This document shows positions 20,239-28,711 of a DNA stretch of 64,000 nucleotides, in pieces. Each line of letters opens with the position of its first letter. The first letter of the stretch is position 1. The DNA lies in NCBI RefSeq assembly GCF_038561935.1, contig NZ_CP102770.1:6572001-6636000 (forward strand). The letters run 5' to 3'. The position numbers and the translations under genes are program-made. This DNA comes from Myxococcus stipitatus. GTDB lineage: Bacteria > Myxococcota > Myxococcia > Myxococcales > Myxococcaceae. A model generated the notes under the pieces. That model saw nothing but the letters and a program-made list of their open reading frames with translations, was not told the origin of the DNA and did no database searches.

Positions 20239-20622
20239 TCAGGGGGCCGCCAACACCAGGAAGGCGGCCACGGCCACGGCGAGCAGGATGGGGATGAGGA
20301 TTTCAACGGGGAAGCGGTGCTGCATATGAGCCATGTGCAGGCCCCGCAGACCGAAGCGCCGCTGCCGACGCACGCGAGTCATCACCACCGAGGCCAGCGC
20401 GGGCGGCGCCTTCTCCCGCTCCACGTTTTGAAGACGTCGCACCGTGCGCGAATATCCCTCCCACCCGTGGCGGCACTCATCGCAGCCATCCAGGTGCGAG
20501 CGCACCGCCTGCGCCTGAGGGGCAGGCAGCTCGTCGTCGGCGAGCGCGAGGAACAGGGCCCTCGCCTCGCGGTGGTTCATCCGCGGGTCCACGTCTGGAA
20601 GTTTGCGATGGAAACCACTCAT
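20239..20622 (-). CDS. Zinc-binding anti-sigma factor, single-pass membrane protein (127 aa)
   Basis: ZAS-type anti-sigma factor. An N-terminal helical region contains the H-x3-C-x2-C motif HLDGCDEC (His43, Cys47, Cys50), and a C-terminal transmembrane helix spans about 108-127. The N-terminal domain should hold the ECF sigma factor encoded just upstream; their genes overlap by 4 bases (ATGA), the usual sign of stoichiometric coupling. Almost no residues remain beyond the membrane helix, so signal sensing by a large periplasmic domain is unlikely. A redox- or zinc-responsive release, or a partner protein, is possible. Confidence 0.87.
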   Translation of the reverse strand: MSGFHRKLPDVDPRMNHREARALFLALADDELPAPQAQAVRSHLDGCDECRHGWEGYSRTVRRLQNVEREKAPPALASVVMTRVRRQRRFGLRGLHMAHMQHRFPVEILIPILLAVAVAAFLVLAAP

Positions 20623-21245
20623 GGCTCAAGCCGCCCCAGGAGGTTCGCCAGCTTTTCACGCGCCCGGTGGAGCCGGCTCTTCACCGTGCCCTCGGGCAGC
20701 TCCGTGATGTCCACGATTTCGTCGTAGCTCAGCCCTTCGATGTCGCGCAGCACCACCAGCATGCGCGCGTCGGTGTCGAGCTGGGAGATGGCCCACTGCA
20801 CCCGGGCCCGCTCGCGCGCGGACTCCAGCGCGACATCGGGCGTGGGCGGGGCCCCCGGGCCGTCCACCCAGGAAGCGCTCGCCTCGTCGTACTCCTCCGA
20901 GCGGCCCCGGCCCCGGCGCTTCAGGTACTTCAGCCGGTTGATGCAGTGGTTCTTGGTGATGCGGAACAGCCAGGTGGACAGCCGGGAGTCCTCGCGGAAG
21001 CGGCGGACGTTCTGGTGCACGCTGACGAAGATCTCCTGCACCAGGTCATGCGCCTCCTCCCGGTCGCCCACCATGCGGACGCAGAAGTCGTAGAGCCGGT
21101 CCTGGTGCAGGTGCACCAGCTGCTCGAAGGCGTCGGAGTCGCCCTGACGCAGCCGGGCCAGCAGCGCCGCGTCGTCGCGCCGAGCCTCGGCCGCCGCGCC
21201 AGCGGACCCGTCCTGTCCGATTTCGAGCACCCCGCCCGGTTGCAC
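20619..21245 (-). CDS. ECF RNA polymerase sigma factor (208 aa)
   Basis: Extracytoplasmic-function sigma factor with region 2 (about 25-100; DSDAFEQLVHLHQDRLYDFC, then STWLFRITKNHCINRLK) and region 4 (about 150-205; LRDIEGLSYDEIVDITELPEGTVKSRLHRAREKL, given here only by its ends). I choose GTG 21245 as start because GGGAGGA lies five bases upstream. An in-frame ATG at 21332 would overlap the promoter described separately. It forms an operon with the anti-sigma gene and is followed by lysS and the outer-membrane assembly genes. Confidence 0.9.
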   Translation of the reverse strand: MQPGGVLEIGQDGSAGAAAEARRDDAALLARLRQGDSDAFEQLVHLHQDRLYDFCVRMVGDREEAHDLVQEIFVSVHQNVRRFREDSRLSTWLFRITKNHCINRLKYLKRRGRGRSEEYDEASASWVDGPGAPPTPDVALESARERARVQWAISQLDTDARMLVVLRDIEGLSYDEIVDITELPEGTVKSRLHRAREKLANLLGRLEP

Positions 21246-21324
21246 CGGTGTCCTCCCGCGACGGCCATCCCAGAAAGGAGGGCCTGGCCCCTGAAGCCTA
21301 TCCGTTCCCCTTCCCCGCCGCGCG

Positions 21325-21352
21325 TCCGACACCGCGGCGGGAAAAAGGTTCC
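21325..21352 (-). promoter_or_regulatory. Candidate ECF-type promoter of the sigma/anti-sigma operon
   Basis: Read on the minus strand, GGAACC (21352-21347) is followed after 16 bases by GTCGGA (21330-21325). This matches the general ECF pattern GGAAC, 16-17 bases, CGTC/GTC. It lies 79 bases upstream of the chosen sigma start and suggests autoregulation, as is usual for ECF units. Nothing comparable was seen directly before lysS, lolE or bamA. Confidence 0.6.
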
Positions 21353-21411
21353 CGGAACTTCGTCGAGGGCCGGCGAGGCGGGGGGGTGCCCGCCTCCGCC
21401 GGTCGGGAGGC

Positions 21412-22534
21412 TCAGTCCAACGCCGCGTTGCGGTTGGGGTTCTTCACGCCCAACAGCTGCGCGGTGATGAACTCCTCCAGGTCGCCATCCAGCACGGAGT
21501 CCACGTTGCCCGTCTCCACGCCGGTGCGCAGGTCCTTCGCCATGCGGTAGGGGGCCAGGACGTAGGAGCGGATCTGCGAGCCGAAGGAGATGTCCTTCTT
21601 CGCGGCCTCGGCGGCGTCGCGCGCGGCCTCGCGCTTCTTCATCTCCAGCTCGTACAGGCGGCCGCGCAGGATCTTGAAGGCCATGTCCTTGTTGGCCGAC
21701 TGCGAGCGCTCCGTCTGGCAGGTGATGATGATGCCCGTGGGCAGGTGGCGCAGCTGCGCGGTGGAGGACGTCTTGTTCACCTTCTGTCCACCGGCGCCGC
21801 CGCCGCGGATGAACTTCAGCTCGATGTCCTTCTCCGGGATGTCGATTTGAATCGTGTCGTCGACCTCCGGATAGACGTCCACTGAAGCAAACGCCGTCTG
21901 GCGCCGCGCGTTGGCGTCGAACGGGGAGATGCGCACCAGCCGGTGCACGCCCACCTCGGCCTTGAGGTAGCCGTAGGCGAAGTCGCCCTCGATGCGCAGC
22001 GAGACGTTCTTGAAGCCCGCCTCTTCGCCCGGCACCTCGTCGCTGATCTCGACCTTCCAGCCCTTGGCCTCGCAGTAGCGCGAGTACATGCGCAGCAGCA
22101 TCGCCGCCCAGTCCATCGAGTCGGTGCCACCGGCGCCGGCGTTGATGTCCATGAAGCAGCTGCTGCGGTCCTGCTCGCCGGACAGCATGCGCGCCAGCTC
22201 CAGCTTCGCGACCTCGGCGTCCAGCCCCTCCAGCGAGGCCTCCGCCTCCTGGGCCGTGGCCTCGTCCGCGGCCTCCGCCGCCAGCTCCAGCAGCGTCTGC
22301 GCGTCATCCAGGCCGCGCATCACCTTGTCGTAGGCGCCGACGCTGAGCTCCAGCGTGGACTTCTCCTTCAACATCGCCTGGGCCTTGGTGTTGTCGTCCC
22401 AGAAGTTCGGCAGCGTGCTGTCACGCTCAATCAACGCAATGCGGGACCGCTTGCGGTCCAGGTCAAAGATGCCCCCGGAGCGCCAACACGCGCTCCCTGA
22501 GGCCGTTGATCTTCTCCATCGAATCGTTCGCCAT
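21412..22534 (-). CDS. prfB: Peptide chain release factor 2, with programmed +1 frameshift (373 aa)
   Basis: RF2 releases proteins at UGA and UAA. The reading frame starts at ATG 22534 (MANDSMEKINGLRERVLALRGHL, 23 codons), meets TGA at 22465-22463, and must shift +1 to continue as DLDRKRSRIAL from 22464. The slip site is CTT TGA C with an upstream GGGGG that acts as an internal Shine-Dalgarno, the same arrangement as the E. coli autoregulatory site. Downstream, the specificity segment SPF (RISPFDANARRQT) and the catalytic GGQ (RGGGAGGQKVNK) are intact. Length is near that of E. coli RF2. It is not a pseudogene. Confidence 0.96.
22462..22474 (-). promoter_or_regulatory. RF2 programmed frameshift site
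   Basis: On the minus strand the bases read GGGG-CAT-CTT-TGA-C with the in-frame TGA at 22465-22463. Low RF2 favours slippage of the tRNA on CTT to UUU (+1), restoring RF2 synthesis; high RF2 favours termination. The G-rich element just upstream is the stimulatory Shine-Dalgarno-like sequence. Confidence 0.95.
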
Positions 22535-22607
22535 GTTCGTGCTTCCTCGTCGGGCGCGCGGTGCCACCAGCGGTCACCCCGCGCGAAGGGGTTGAAACGA
22601 AAAGTCG

Positions 22608-23933
22608 TCAGGGGGACTTGAGCGAAACCACGGCCTCGTCCCGTGGTGCTGACACGCGGGCCGCGCCCGTGAAACGCGCCAGGAGCCGGTCCAGGCCGAA
22701 CGCCCCCGCCAGCCCCAGGGAGATGGGGAGGATGAGCGCGATGAGCCGCCAGTTGTCCTGGTCGAAGGGCGGCAGGACCTTGAGCACCACCCCCAACACC
22801 CCTAGCGCCGCCAGCACGCCCCAGAGCTTGAACAGGCGCGCGCGCGTCTTCGGGTTCTTGCCCCGCATGAGCGAGATGCCCCAGGGCACCGCCATCAGCG
22901 TCAACGGGTTGGCCAGGAACAGGTTCTCGTTGCGGTACGTCACCGTGTGGTCGGTCACCCACCCCATGACGAAGAGGGCCGTTCCGGGAATCCCCAGCAC
23001 CAGCCCGAGGAGCGCGTTCTCCAGCCCCAGGACCACTCGCGCCAGCCGGCTTCCCTGCCGCGCCCAGGCCGCGAGCCCGAGCGCCCCGCCGCCCAGCGCC
23101 AGGCCCAGCGCCAGAATCCACGGCCCCCAAGGGGGCGGCTCCGCGGGAGGACGCGCGCGGTCGGGAGACAGGTAGTAGTTCCACTGCCGCGCCACCAGGG
23201 GCCTCGACTGGCCCTGTGCGTCCTTCACCTGAAGCGACGCCACCTGCGCCTCCAGCTCGTCCGGGAGGAAGGCCTCCTCCCAGCGAGTGATGGGGCGGTC
23301 GATTTCGTCGTTCATCATGAAGTCGAGCAGCACGCTCATGGGCGGGTTCGGCGCCGTGTAGCGCCGCGTGTGCTCGCGCAGCGTCATCCGCCCCGGAGCC
23401 CGGTCGGCCTCGCGGAGCTGGCCACCGGTGGCCACGTCAATCATGTCGCGCAGTCGCGTGACACAGTTGTCGTTGTAGTGGTGATACAGATACTCGCGAT
23501 TCTCGGGCAGGACGTTGTCGGCCAGCCGCTTGGAGACCTGGAGCCGCTGCTCCATCGTCAGGTTCAGCTCCTGGATGCGGACGTCCCGGTCCTCGGCGCG
23601 GTAGTAGCGGTAGGTGCCGTCCACCCGGGCCTGGCCCACCCAGAACTCCAGGCGCCCCATCGCGAAGCGGGCCAGCATCGCGTCGTCGAAGGAGAACATC
23701 CCGTAGTTGTAGACACGGGCCACGCCCAGCCGGCGGTCCTCCACCACGAGCGAGCCGTGGCCCCACCAGGACGGCACGTCATCGCCCGGACTGAAGGTCA
23801 CCAGCGAGACGACAAGGTCCTCGGCCTGACTCTCGCCCGTTCCCCAGGGCGGCACGGCGTTCGTTTGCGCACGAGCGGGCGCCGCGAGCAACGAGCCGAG
23901 CAGGCAAAGGACGATGAGCGACAAGCGGAGCAT
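22608..23933 (-). CDS. DUF4105 membrane protein, possible lipoprotein N-acyltransferase (441 aa)
   Basis: Signal peptide (about 1-22), then a DUF4105 domain with a papain/NlpC-like pairing of His59 (WWGHGSL) and Cys157 (HHYNDNCVTRLRD), then a C-terminal membrane region with about four or five helices (about 275-430). From memory, a DUF4105 protein of Bdellovibrio has been reported as an alternative lipoprotein N-acyltransferase (Lnb); if that holds, this protein could complete lipoprotein maturation before Lol release. That role is inference. The start is taken as ATG 23933; a GTG at 23948 adds five residues and neither has a clear ribosome site. Confidence 0.75.
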   Translation of the reverse strand: MLRLSLIVLCLLGSLLAAPARAQTNAVPPWGTGESQAEDLVVSLVTFSPGDDVPSWWGHGSLVVEDRRLGVARVYNYGMFSFDDAMLARFAMGRLEFWVGQARVDGTYRYYRAEDRDVRIQELNLTMEQRLQVSKRLADNVLPENREYLYHHYNDNCVTRLRDMIDVATGGQLREADRAPGRMTLREHTRRYTAPNPPMSVLLDFMMNDEIDRPITRWEEAFLPDELEAQVASLQVKDAQGQSRPLVARQWNYYLSPDRARPPAEPPPWGPWILALGLALGGGALGLAAWARQGSRLARVVLGLENALLGLVLGIPGTALFVMGWVTDHTVTYRNENLFLANPLTLMAVPWGISLMRGKNPKTRARLFKLWGVLAALGVLGVVLKVLPPFDQDNWRLIALILPISLGLAGAFGLDRLLARFTGAARVSAPRDEAVVSLKSP

Positions 23934-24033
23934 GGCGATGTCCAACACGCGGGAGGCGGACTACCTATCACGCGCGCCGCGCGACTCAATCGGCAGGATG
24001 GCGGAATGTCCGCCAGGGGGCCATGCGAGGCCC

Positions 24034-24891
24034 CTACATCAGACTTCTCGCCCTCCGGGCCTTCGCATCCACCTGGAGAGAGTCCGCCACCATACCTCGC
24101 TCGCCCAGGAGCTCTTCTTCCAGCGCGGCCATCCGCTTCGCGTCGCGAGGACGCTCATGGTCATGACCCAACAGATGCAGCAGGCCGTGCGCCAGATAAC
24201 GCGCCATCTCCGACTCCAGCGTGCGGCCGTACTCCTTCGCCTGCCGCTTCGCCGTGTCCAGCGAGATGACCACGTCCCCAAGCGGACGCGGGCCCGGCGT
24301 CCCCCGGGGCAGCTCTCCCGCGGGGAAGCTCAGCACGTCCGTCGCCTTGTCCTTGTCCCGCCAGGTGCGGTTGAGGCGACGGATGGCCCGGTCATCCACC
24401 ACGGACAGGGACAGCTCGCAGTCGGTCAGCGACAGCCGTCGCAGGTAGTCGCGAGACCACGCCGTCAGCTGCCGGCCCCACTCCTTGCCCTGCGTGTGCG
24501 CCACCTGCACCGTCACCACGTTCTCCTGCGCGCGGGGCGCGGGCGGCTCGATGTGCGCCCGCTCCGGCTTGAAGGCGGGAGCGCAGATGGACCAGTAGTC
24601 ACACGCGCCCTTGCCGTCGTTGCGATACACCACGCGCTTGCCGCGCGGCACCAGGCCCACCTCGCCCGCGGCGATGCGCTCCCGGCGGCCTTCCACCACC
24701 AGCGTCAGCTCACCCTTGAGAACGAGGACGACCTCGTCGAACTCCGGCCGCTGCGCGGGCTCGGACCAGCCGGGGGGCGCGAGCATCCGCGCCACCGACG
24801 CTGAATCCGTGCCCGTGGTCGCCGCGCCCACGAACTCCTCGATGCGCTTGCCGTCATCCCGAGGGATGACCTTGCCCTTGCGCAGTCTCAC
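24034..24891 (-). CDS. ybeY: Cupin-YbeY fusion: endoribonuclease YbeY with N-terminal cupin domain (285 aa)
   Basis: Residues about 125-285 are YbeY, the metal-dependent RNase of 16S rRNA 3' maturation and ribosome quality control, with the zinc motif HGLLHLLGHDH (His235, His239, His245) and the segment DKATDVLSFP. Residues about 1-115 form a small cupin-like beta-barrel domain (RPEFDEVVLVLKGELTLVVEG, VGLVPRGKRVVYRN). YbeY alone is about 150-160 residues. There is one continuous frame, with no stop or internal start needed between the halves. Upstream neighbours PgpH and PhoH are the normal ybeY partners. Confidence 0.88.
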   Translation of the reverse strand: MRLRKGKVIPRDDGKRIEEFVGAATTGTDSASVARMLAPPGWSEPAQRPEFDEVVLVLKGELTLVVEGRRERIAAGEVGLVPRGKRVVYRNDGKGACDYWSICAPAFKPERAHIEPPAPRAQENVVTVQVAHTQGKEWGRQLTAWSRDYLRRLSLTDCELSLSVVDDRAIRRLNRTWRDKDKATDVLSFPAGELPRGTPGPRPLGDVVISLDTAKRQAKEYGRTLESEMARYLAHGLLHLLGHDHERPRDAKRMAALEEELLGERGMVADSLQVDAKARRARSLM

Positions 24892-24913
24892 GCCGTCACT
24901 CCTCGCGTCCTAC

Positions 24914-27406
24914 TCACGAAGCCCCCGCCGAACGGGCCTTGTCCTTCACATCCATCGCCTTGCCTCCCGCCACCACCAGCGGCGGCACCTTGCCACCGCC
25001 CACCGCGCCCGCCGGGTAGACGGGACGCGTGTGATAGATGCCCTCCAGCGTGTGCAGGAAGGACTGCGAGATGAGGTTCAGGTCCTTCAGCGTCAGGTCG
25101 CACTCGTCGAGCTGCCCCTCGGAGAAGATGAGGTTGATGATCTTCTGCACCTGGGCCTGGAGCTTGGACGTGGTGGGCTCCGACATCGAGCGCGTGGAGG
25201 CCTCCACCGCGTCGGCGATCATCACCAGCGCCGCCTCGCGGAACTGCGGCTTGGGGCCCGGGTAGCGGTAGATGCTCTCATCGATGGGCGGCGCGCCTTC
25301 CTTGCCCTCCTGCTCCTTCAGGGCCTTGTGGTAGAAATACCCCACCGTGCGCGTGCCGTGGTGCTGCGGAATCGCATCCGCCACCAGCTTCGGCAGTCGG
25401 TACTGCCGCGCCATCTCCAGCCCCTCCGTCACGTGGCGCTTGATGATGACGGCGCTCATCGCGGGCGCGAGCCCGTCGTGCCGGTTCTCCCCCTTCTGGT
25501 TCTCCCCGAAGTAGAGCGGGTTCCGGCCCTTTCCGATGTCGTGGTAGTACGCGCACGAGCGCGCGAGCAGCGGGTTGGCGCCGATGGTCTCCGCGGCGTT
25601 CTCCACCAGCGTCCCGATGATGATGGAGTGGTGGTAGGTGCCCGGCGCCTGGACGATGAGCTCCTTGAGCGCGGGGTGGTTGAGGTTCGCCAGCTCCAGC
25701 AGCTTGATGTCGGACGCGTAGCCGAACGTCATCTCGATGAGCGGCGTGAGCGCCATCACCATGACCGGCACCGCGAGCGAGGAGCCGATGAACGCGCTCA
25801 CCGCGGTGATGGCCGTGTCCGACGAGAGCCCCTTGCCCTCCACCAGGAACAGGAAGAGCACCGCCACCGTGTTGGCCGAGCCCGTGACGAGGCCCGCCCG
25901 GAAGATGCCCACGCGGTCCTTCGCCTTGACGATGCGGTCGGCCGCCACCAGCGAGCCCACCAGCGTGTAGATGCCGAACGCCAGCGAGTTGCCGAGCATC
26001 ACGCCCGCGAGGCTCGCGAACACCACCGCGAAGAAGAGCGCCAGCTCCTGCGTGAGGATGAAGCGCACCAGCATGGCGCCCGCGGCCACCGGGAACACGT
26101 AGTAGAGCGCCTCGATGGGCAGCGCCGTGTAGCGGTCCTGGATGGCGTCCGCGATGGACACCCACAGCTGCAACAGCGCCAGCATCCCCACCAGCAGGAT
26201 GCCCAGCAGCAGCCCGTCCTTGCGCGTGGGCCGGAAGCGCCGGAACGCGGTGATGCAGAAGAAGTACGAGGAGACGACCAGCAGCGCCACCAACCCCGTG
26301 CCGCCCAGCTGGACCTGCACCAGGTCCAGCCCGTCCGTCTCCGCCCGCATCCCTTGCAGGACGACGAGGTGGCCTTCATTCACCAGCTCGCCATCACCGA
26401 TGACGCGCTGGCCCTTCTTGATGGAGATGACGGCGTCCTTCACCGCCTGCGCGGCCTGGTTCCGGCGCGCATCCGTCTCCGCGATGTTGATGGTCAGGTT
26501 GGGCCGCACCAGCCGCTTGGCCAGACGCAGCACGGCCCGGCGCTGCACACCCGGCGCATCCGGCAGGAGGTTGCCCGGGATGGAGGCGAAGCGGTCCATC
26601 TCCTGGTGCGCCTCGCGCACGTCGACCACCTGGGGGGCGCCATTGGGGAGGGTCTCCTCGCCCTTGTTCACCACGTCCCGGACCGTGAGCCCCTGGGGGG
26701 CCTCTCGCGCCAGCTCCTCCCGGGAGCCCGCCACGTGCACCGGGCCCTGCTCGGAGCGGTAGGCCCGCTCCAGCAACGCCAGGGTGGCCACCTCCACCTC
26801 GTCCGAGAACCCCTTCGCGAAGAGCGCCTGGAAGTCCTCCGACTCCAGCCCCGCGTCGCGCTGGCCGAAGAGCAGCTCCTGGAGCTCCGCCTGCATCTCC
26901 TCGCGGGCGCGGCGGTCGCGCTCGACCTGTTCAGGAGTGGGCGGTGGGTTGCGCCGCGACTTCCGGCCCTCGTCCGGCTCGCTCTCCGCCTTGGCGTCGG
27001 CGAGCTCCACCAGCCGCTCGCGCATGGTGGCGAAGGACGCACGCACCACGGTGCGCAGATGTCCCACCACGGCCGGGTTCAAGTCGTAGACGGGTTTGAC
27101 GGCGGCCCGGGCGTCCTGGCGACGCTGGGTCGTCATGGCCCGGTGGACGACCTCGTAGTCCCGCGCGGCCTTGAAGCCGGCGGGCGAGCTGGCGCGGAAG
27201 GGCTTGCCCAGGTTCTCGCCCGTCAAGGCGGGAATCTGCTGGCTGTAGAGGCCGGGGGAGATGGCGAACCCCGCCCCCACCGAGACCATCAGGAGCAGGA
27301 ACACCTGGACCGCACGCCGCCCCCAGACGCCGTTTCCTAGACCCAGGCGTGCTGCGAGCGCGTCCAACGGACTGGGCGCGGGGGACTGCGGTTCCGGTTC
27401 GTCCAT
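24914..27406 (-). CDS. 7TM-7TMR-HD phosphohydrolase, PgpH/YqfF family (830 aa)
   Basis: Large inner-membrane protein: first helix at about 30-50, an extracytoplasmic 7TMR-HDED domain (about 60-370), a block of seven helices (about 375-590) and a cytoplasmic HD domain. HD-domain residues visible are HHSIIIGTLVENAAE, CAYYHDIGKGRNP and PQHHGTRTVGYFYHKA. PgpH of Listeria hydrolyses cyclic di-AMP; whether that messenger exists here cannot be told from the window. The start ATG 27406 has GAGG six bases upstream. It is transcribed between phoH and ybeY, the standard order. Confidence 0.9.
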   Translation of the reverse strand: MDEPEPQSPAPSPLDALAARLGLGNGVWGRRAVQVFLLLMVSVGAGFAISPGLYSQQIPALTGENLGKPFRASSPAGFKAARDYEVVHRAMTTQRRQDARAAVKPVYDLNPAVVGHLRTVVRASFATMRERLVELADAKAESEPDEGRKSRRNPPPTPEQVERDRRAREEMQAELQELLFGQRDAGLESEDFQALFAKGFSDEVEVATLALLERAYRSEQGPVHVAGSREELAREAPQGLTVRDVVNKGEETLPNGAPQVVDVREAHQEMDRFASIPGNLLPDAPGVQRRAVLRLAKRLVRPNLTINIAETDARRNQAAQAVKDAVISIKKGQRVIGDGELVNEGHLVVLQGMRAETDGLDLVQVQLGGTGLVALLVVSSYFFCITAFRRFRPTRKDGLLLGILLVGMLALLQLWVSIADAIQDRYTALPIEALYYVFPVAAGAMLVRFILTQELALFFAVVFASLAGVMLGNSLAFGIYTLVGSLVAADRIVKAKDRVGIFRAGLVTGSANTVAVLFLFLVEGKGLSSDTAITAVSAFIGSSLAVPVMVMALTPLIEMTFGYASDIKLLELANLNHPALKELIVQAPGTYHHSIIIGTLVENAAETIGANPLLARSCAYYHDIGKGRNPLYFGENQKGENRHDGLAPAMSAVIIKRHVTEGLEMARQYRLPKLVADAIPQHHGTRTVGYFYHKALKEQEGKEGAPPIDESIYRYPGPKPQFREAALVMIADAVEASTRSMSEPTTSKLQAQVQKIINLIFSEGQLDECDLTLKDLNLISQSFLHTLEGIYHTRPVYPAGAVGGGKVPPLVVAGGKAMDVKDKARSAGAS

Positions 27407-27482
27407 GGAGGTCCTCACCCTAGATAGGGGCCGTGGCTCCATCAAGGCCGCAGCGCGCCGGAAAATTCACGGGGCCGGAAAT

Positions 27483-27524
27483 ACGTATGCCCGCCCGCCA
27501 GGGTGAGGACGGGTGGGCATACGT
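27483..27524 (-). terminator. Stem-loop downstream of phoH
   Basis: Fourteen-base arms (27483-27496 and 27511-27524), pairing throughout except for one G-T position, flank a 14-base loop, beginning 17 bases after the phoH stop. Only three T follow on the minus strand, so termination may be partial. It lies between phoH and the PgpH gene and may separate or attenuate their expression. Confidence 0.55.
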
Positions 27525-27541
27525 GTGCAACGTTGACTGGC

Positions 27542-28696
27542 TCAGCCGACAGCAGCCTCCGGGGGCACTGGAGCCACGCTGGACTCCGGCGCCGCCACGA
27601 TGGCCGCCTGGGCGGCTTCGCGAGCGGCCTGGGCCTCCTTCTGGGCCACCTCCGCCTTGTCGTAGGCGCGGATGACTTCCTGCACCAACGGGTGGCGGAC
27701 GACGTCCATGTCGGAGAACTCCGAGAAGTGGATGCCCTCGATGTTCTTGAGCACCGCGCGGGCGTGGGACAGGCCGGACAGCTTCCCCGTGGGGAGGTCC
27801 ACCTGCGTCACGTCGCCGGTGATGACGGCCTTGCTGTTGTAGCCCAGGCGCGTCAGGAACATCTTCATCTGCTCCACGGTGGTGTTCTGCGCCTCGTCGA
27901 GGATGACGAAGGCATCGTTGAGCGTCCGGCCGCGCATGAAGGCCAGCGGGGCGACCTCCACCACGCCCTCCTCCACCAGATGGGCCGCGCGCTCGGCGGC
28001 CATCATGTCGTGGAGCGCGTCGTAGAGCGGCCGCAGGTAGGGGTTCACCTTCTCCTGCAGGTCGCCGGGCAGGAAGCCCAGCTTCTCACCCGCCTCCACC
28101 GCGGGACGCGCCAGGATGATGCGCTTGACCTTGCGCTCCTGGAGGAAGGCGACCGCCATGGCCATGGCCAGGTACGTCTTGCCCGTACCCGCGGGACCGA
28201 TGCCGAAGACGATGTCGTGAGCGCGGATGGCGTCCACGTAGCGCTTCTGGGCGATGCTCTTCGGCGCAATCTGCCGGTTGCCGGAGCTCTTCAGCACCGG
28301 CCCCAGCATGACTTCCTGGAGCGACTCCGCGCCCCGGCCGAGCACCTTGATGCCCTGCTCGACGTCCTCGCGGTAGACGGGACGCCCCGCGCGAATCATC
28401 CCCTCCAGGTTCTCCAGCAGACGCACGGCGAAGGCGACCGCGTCGGAGGGGCCGGACAAGTGGAACTCCGTCCCTCGTTGTCCCACCCGGACCCCGAGGC
28501 GTCGCTCCATCAGTTTGAGGTTTTCGTTCTGGTTGCCGCACAGCGCAAGGGCCGTCTCATTGTCACGGACGTCCACCTTGGCGGAGGCGGTGACGGCTGC
28601 GGGCGCTTCCAACGTGGCGGGGTTTCGCAATGCGTGTCGTTCCTCGGTCGGTACCGCTGTCTTCAACGTAACGCCGCTCCCCCGCCTCCGAAACAC
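27542..28696 (-). CDS. PhoH family ATPase, PhoH/PhoL type (up to 384 aa)
   Basis: Cytoplasmic P-loop NTPase of the PhoH family, usually beside ybeY and linked to RNA metabolism. Motifs are Walker [34 protein letters not shown], Walker [12 protein letters not shown] and the sensor ITGDVTQVD. The N-terminal KH-like region ([19 protein letters not shown]) is intact. The C-terminus ends in an Ala-rich tail. Start is uncertain: GTG 28696 gives the longest form, while TTG codons about 10 and 21 codons further in also have purine-rich sequence upstream (GAGGA before the second). Confidence 0.88.
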   Translation of the reverse strand: MFRRRGSGVTLKTAVPTEERHALRNPATLEAPAAVTASAKVDVRDNETALALCGNQNENLKLMERRLGVRVGQRGTEFHLSGPSDAVAFAVRLLENLEGMIRAGRPVYREDVEQGIKVLGRGAESLQEVMLGPVLKSSGNRQIAPKSIAQKRYVDAIRAHDIVFGIGPAGTGKTYLAMAMAVAFLQERKVKRIILARPAVEAGEKLGFLPGDLQEKVNPYLRPLYDALHDMMAAERAAHLVEEGVVEVAPLAFMRGRTLNDAFVILDEAQNTTVEQMKMFLTRLGYNSKAVITGDVTQVDLPTGKLSGLSHARAVLKNIEGIHFSEFSDMDVVRHPLVQEVIRAYDKAEVAQKEAQAAREAAQAAIVAAPESSVAPVPPEAAVG

Positions 28697-28711
28697 GACT
28701 TCGCGTGAAGG

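Noticed and set aside
22463-22465. In-frame TGA in prfB as evidence of a pseudogene
   Set aside because: It sits in the exact CTT TGA C context of the RF2 programmed frameshift and the +1 frame is complete.
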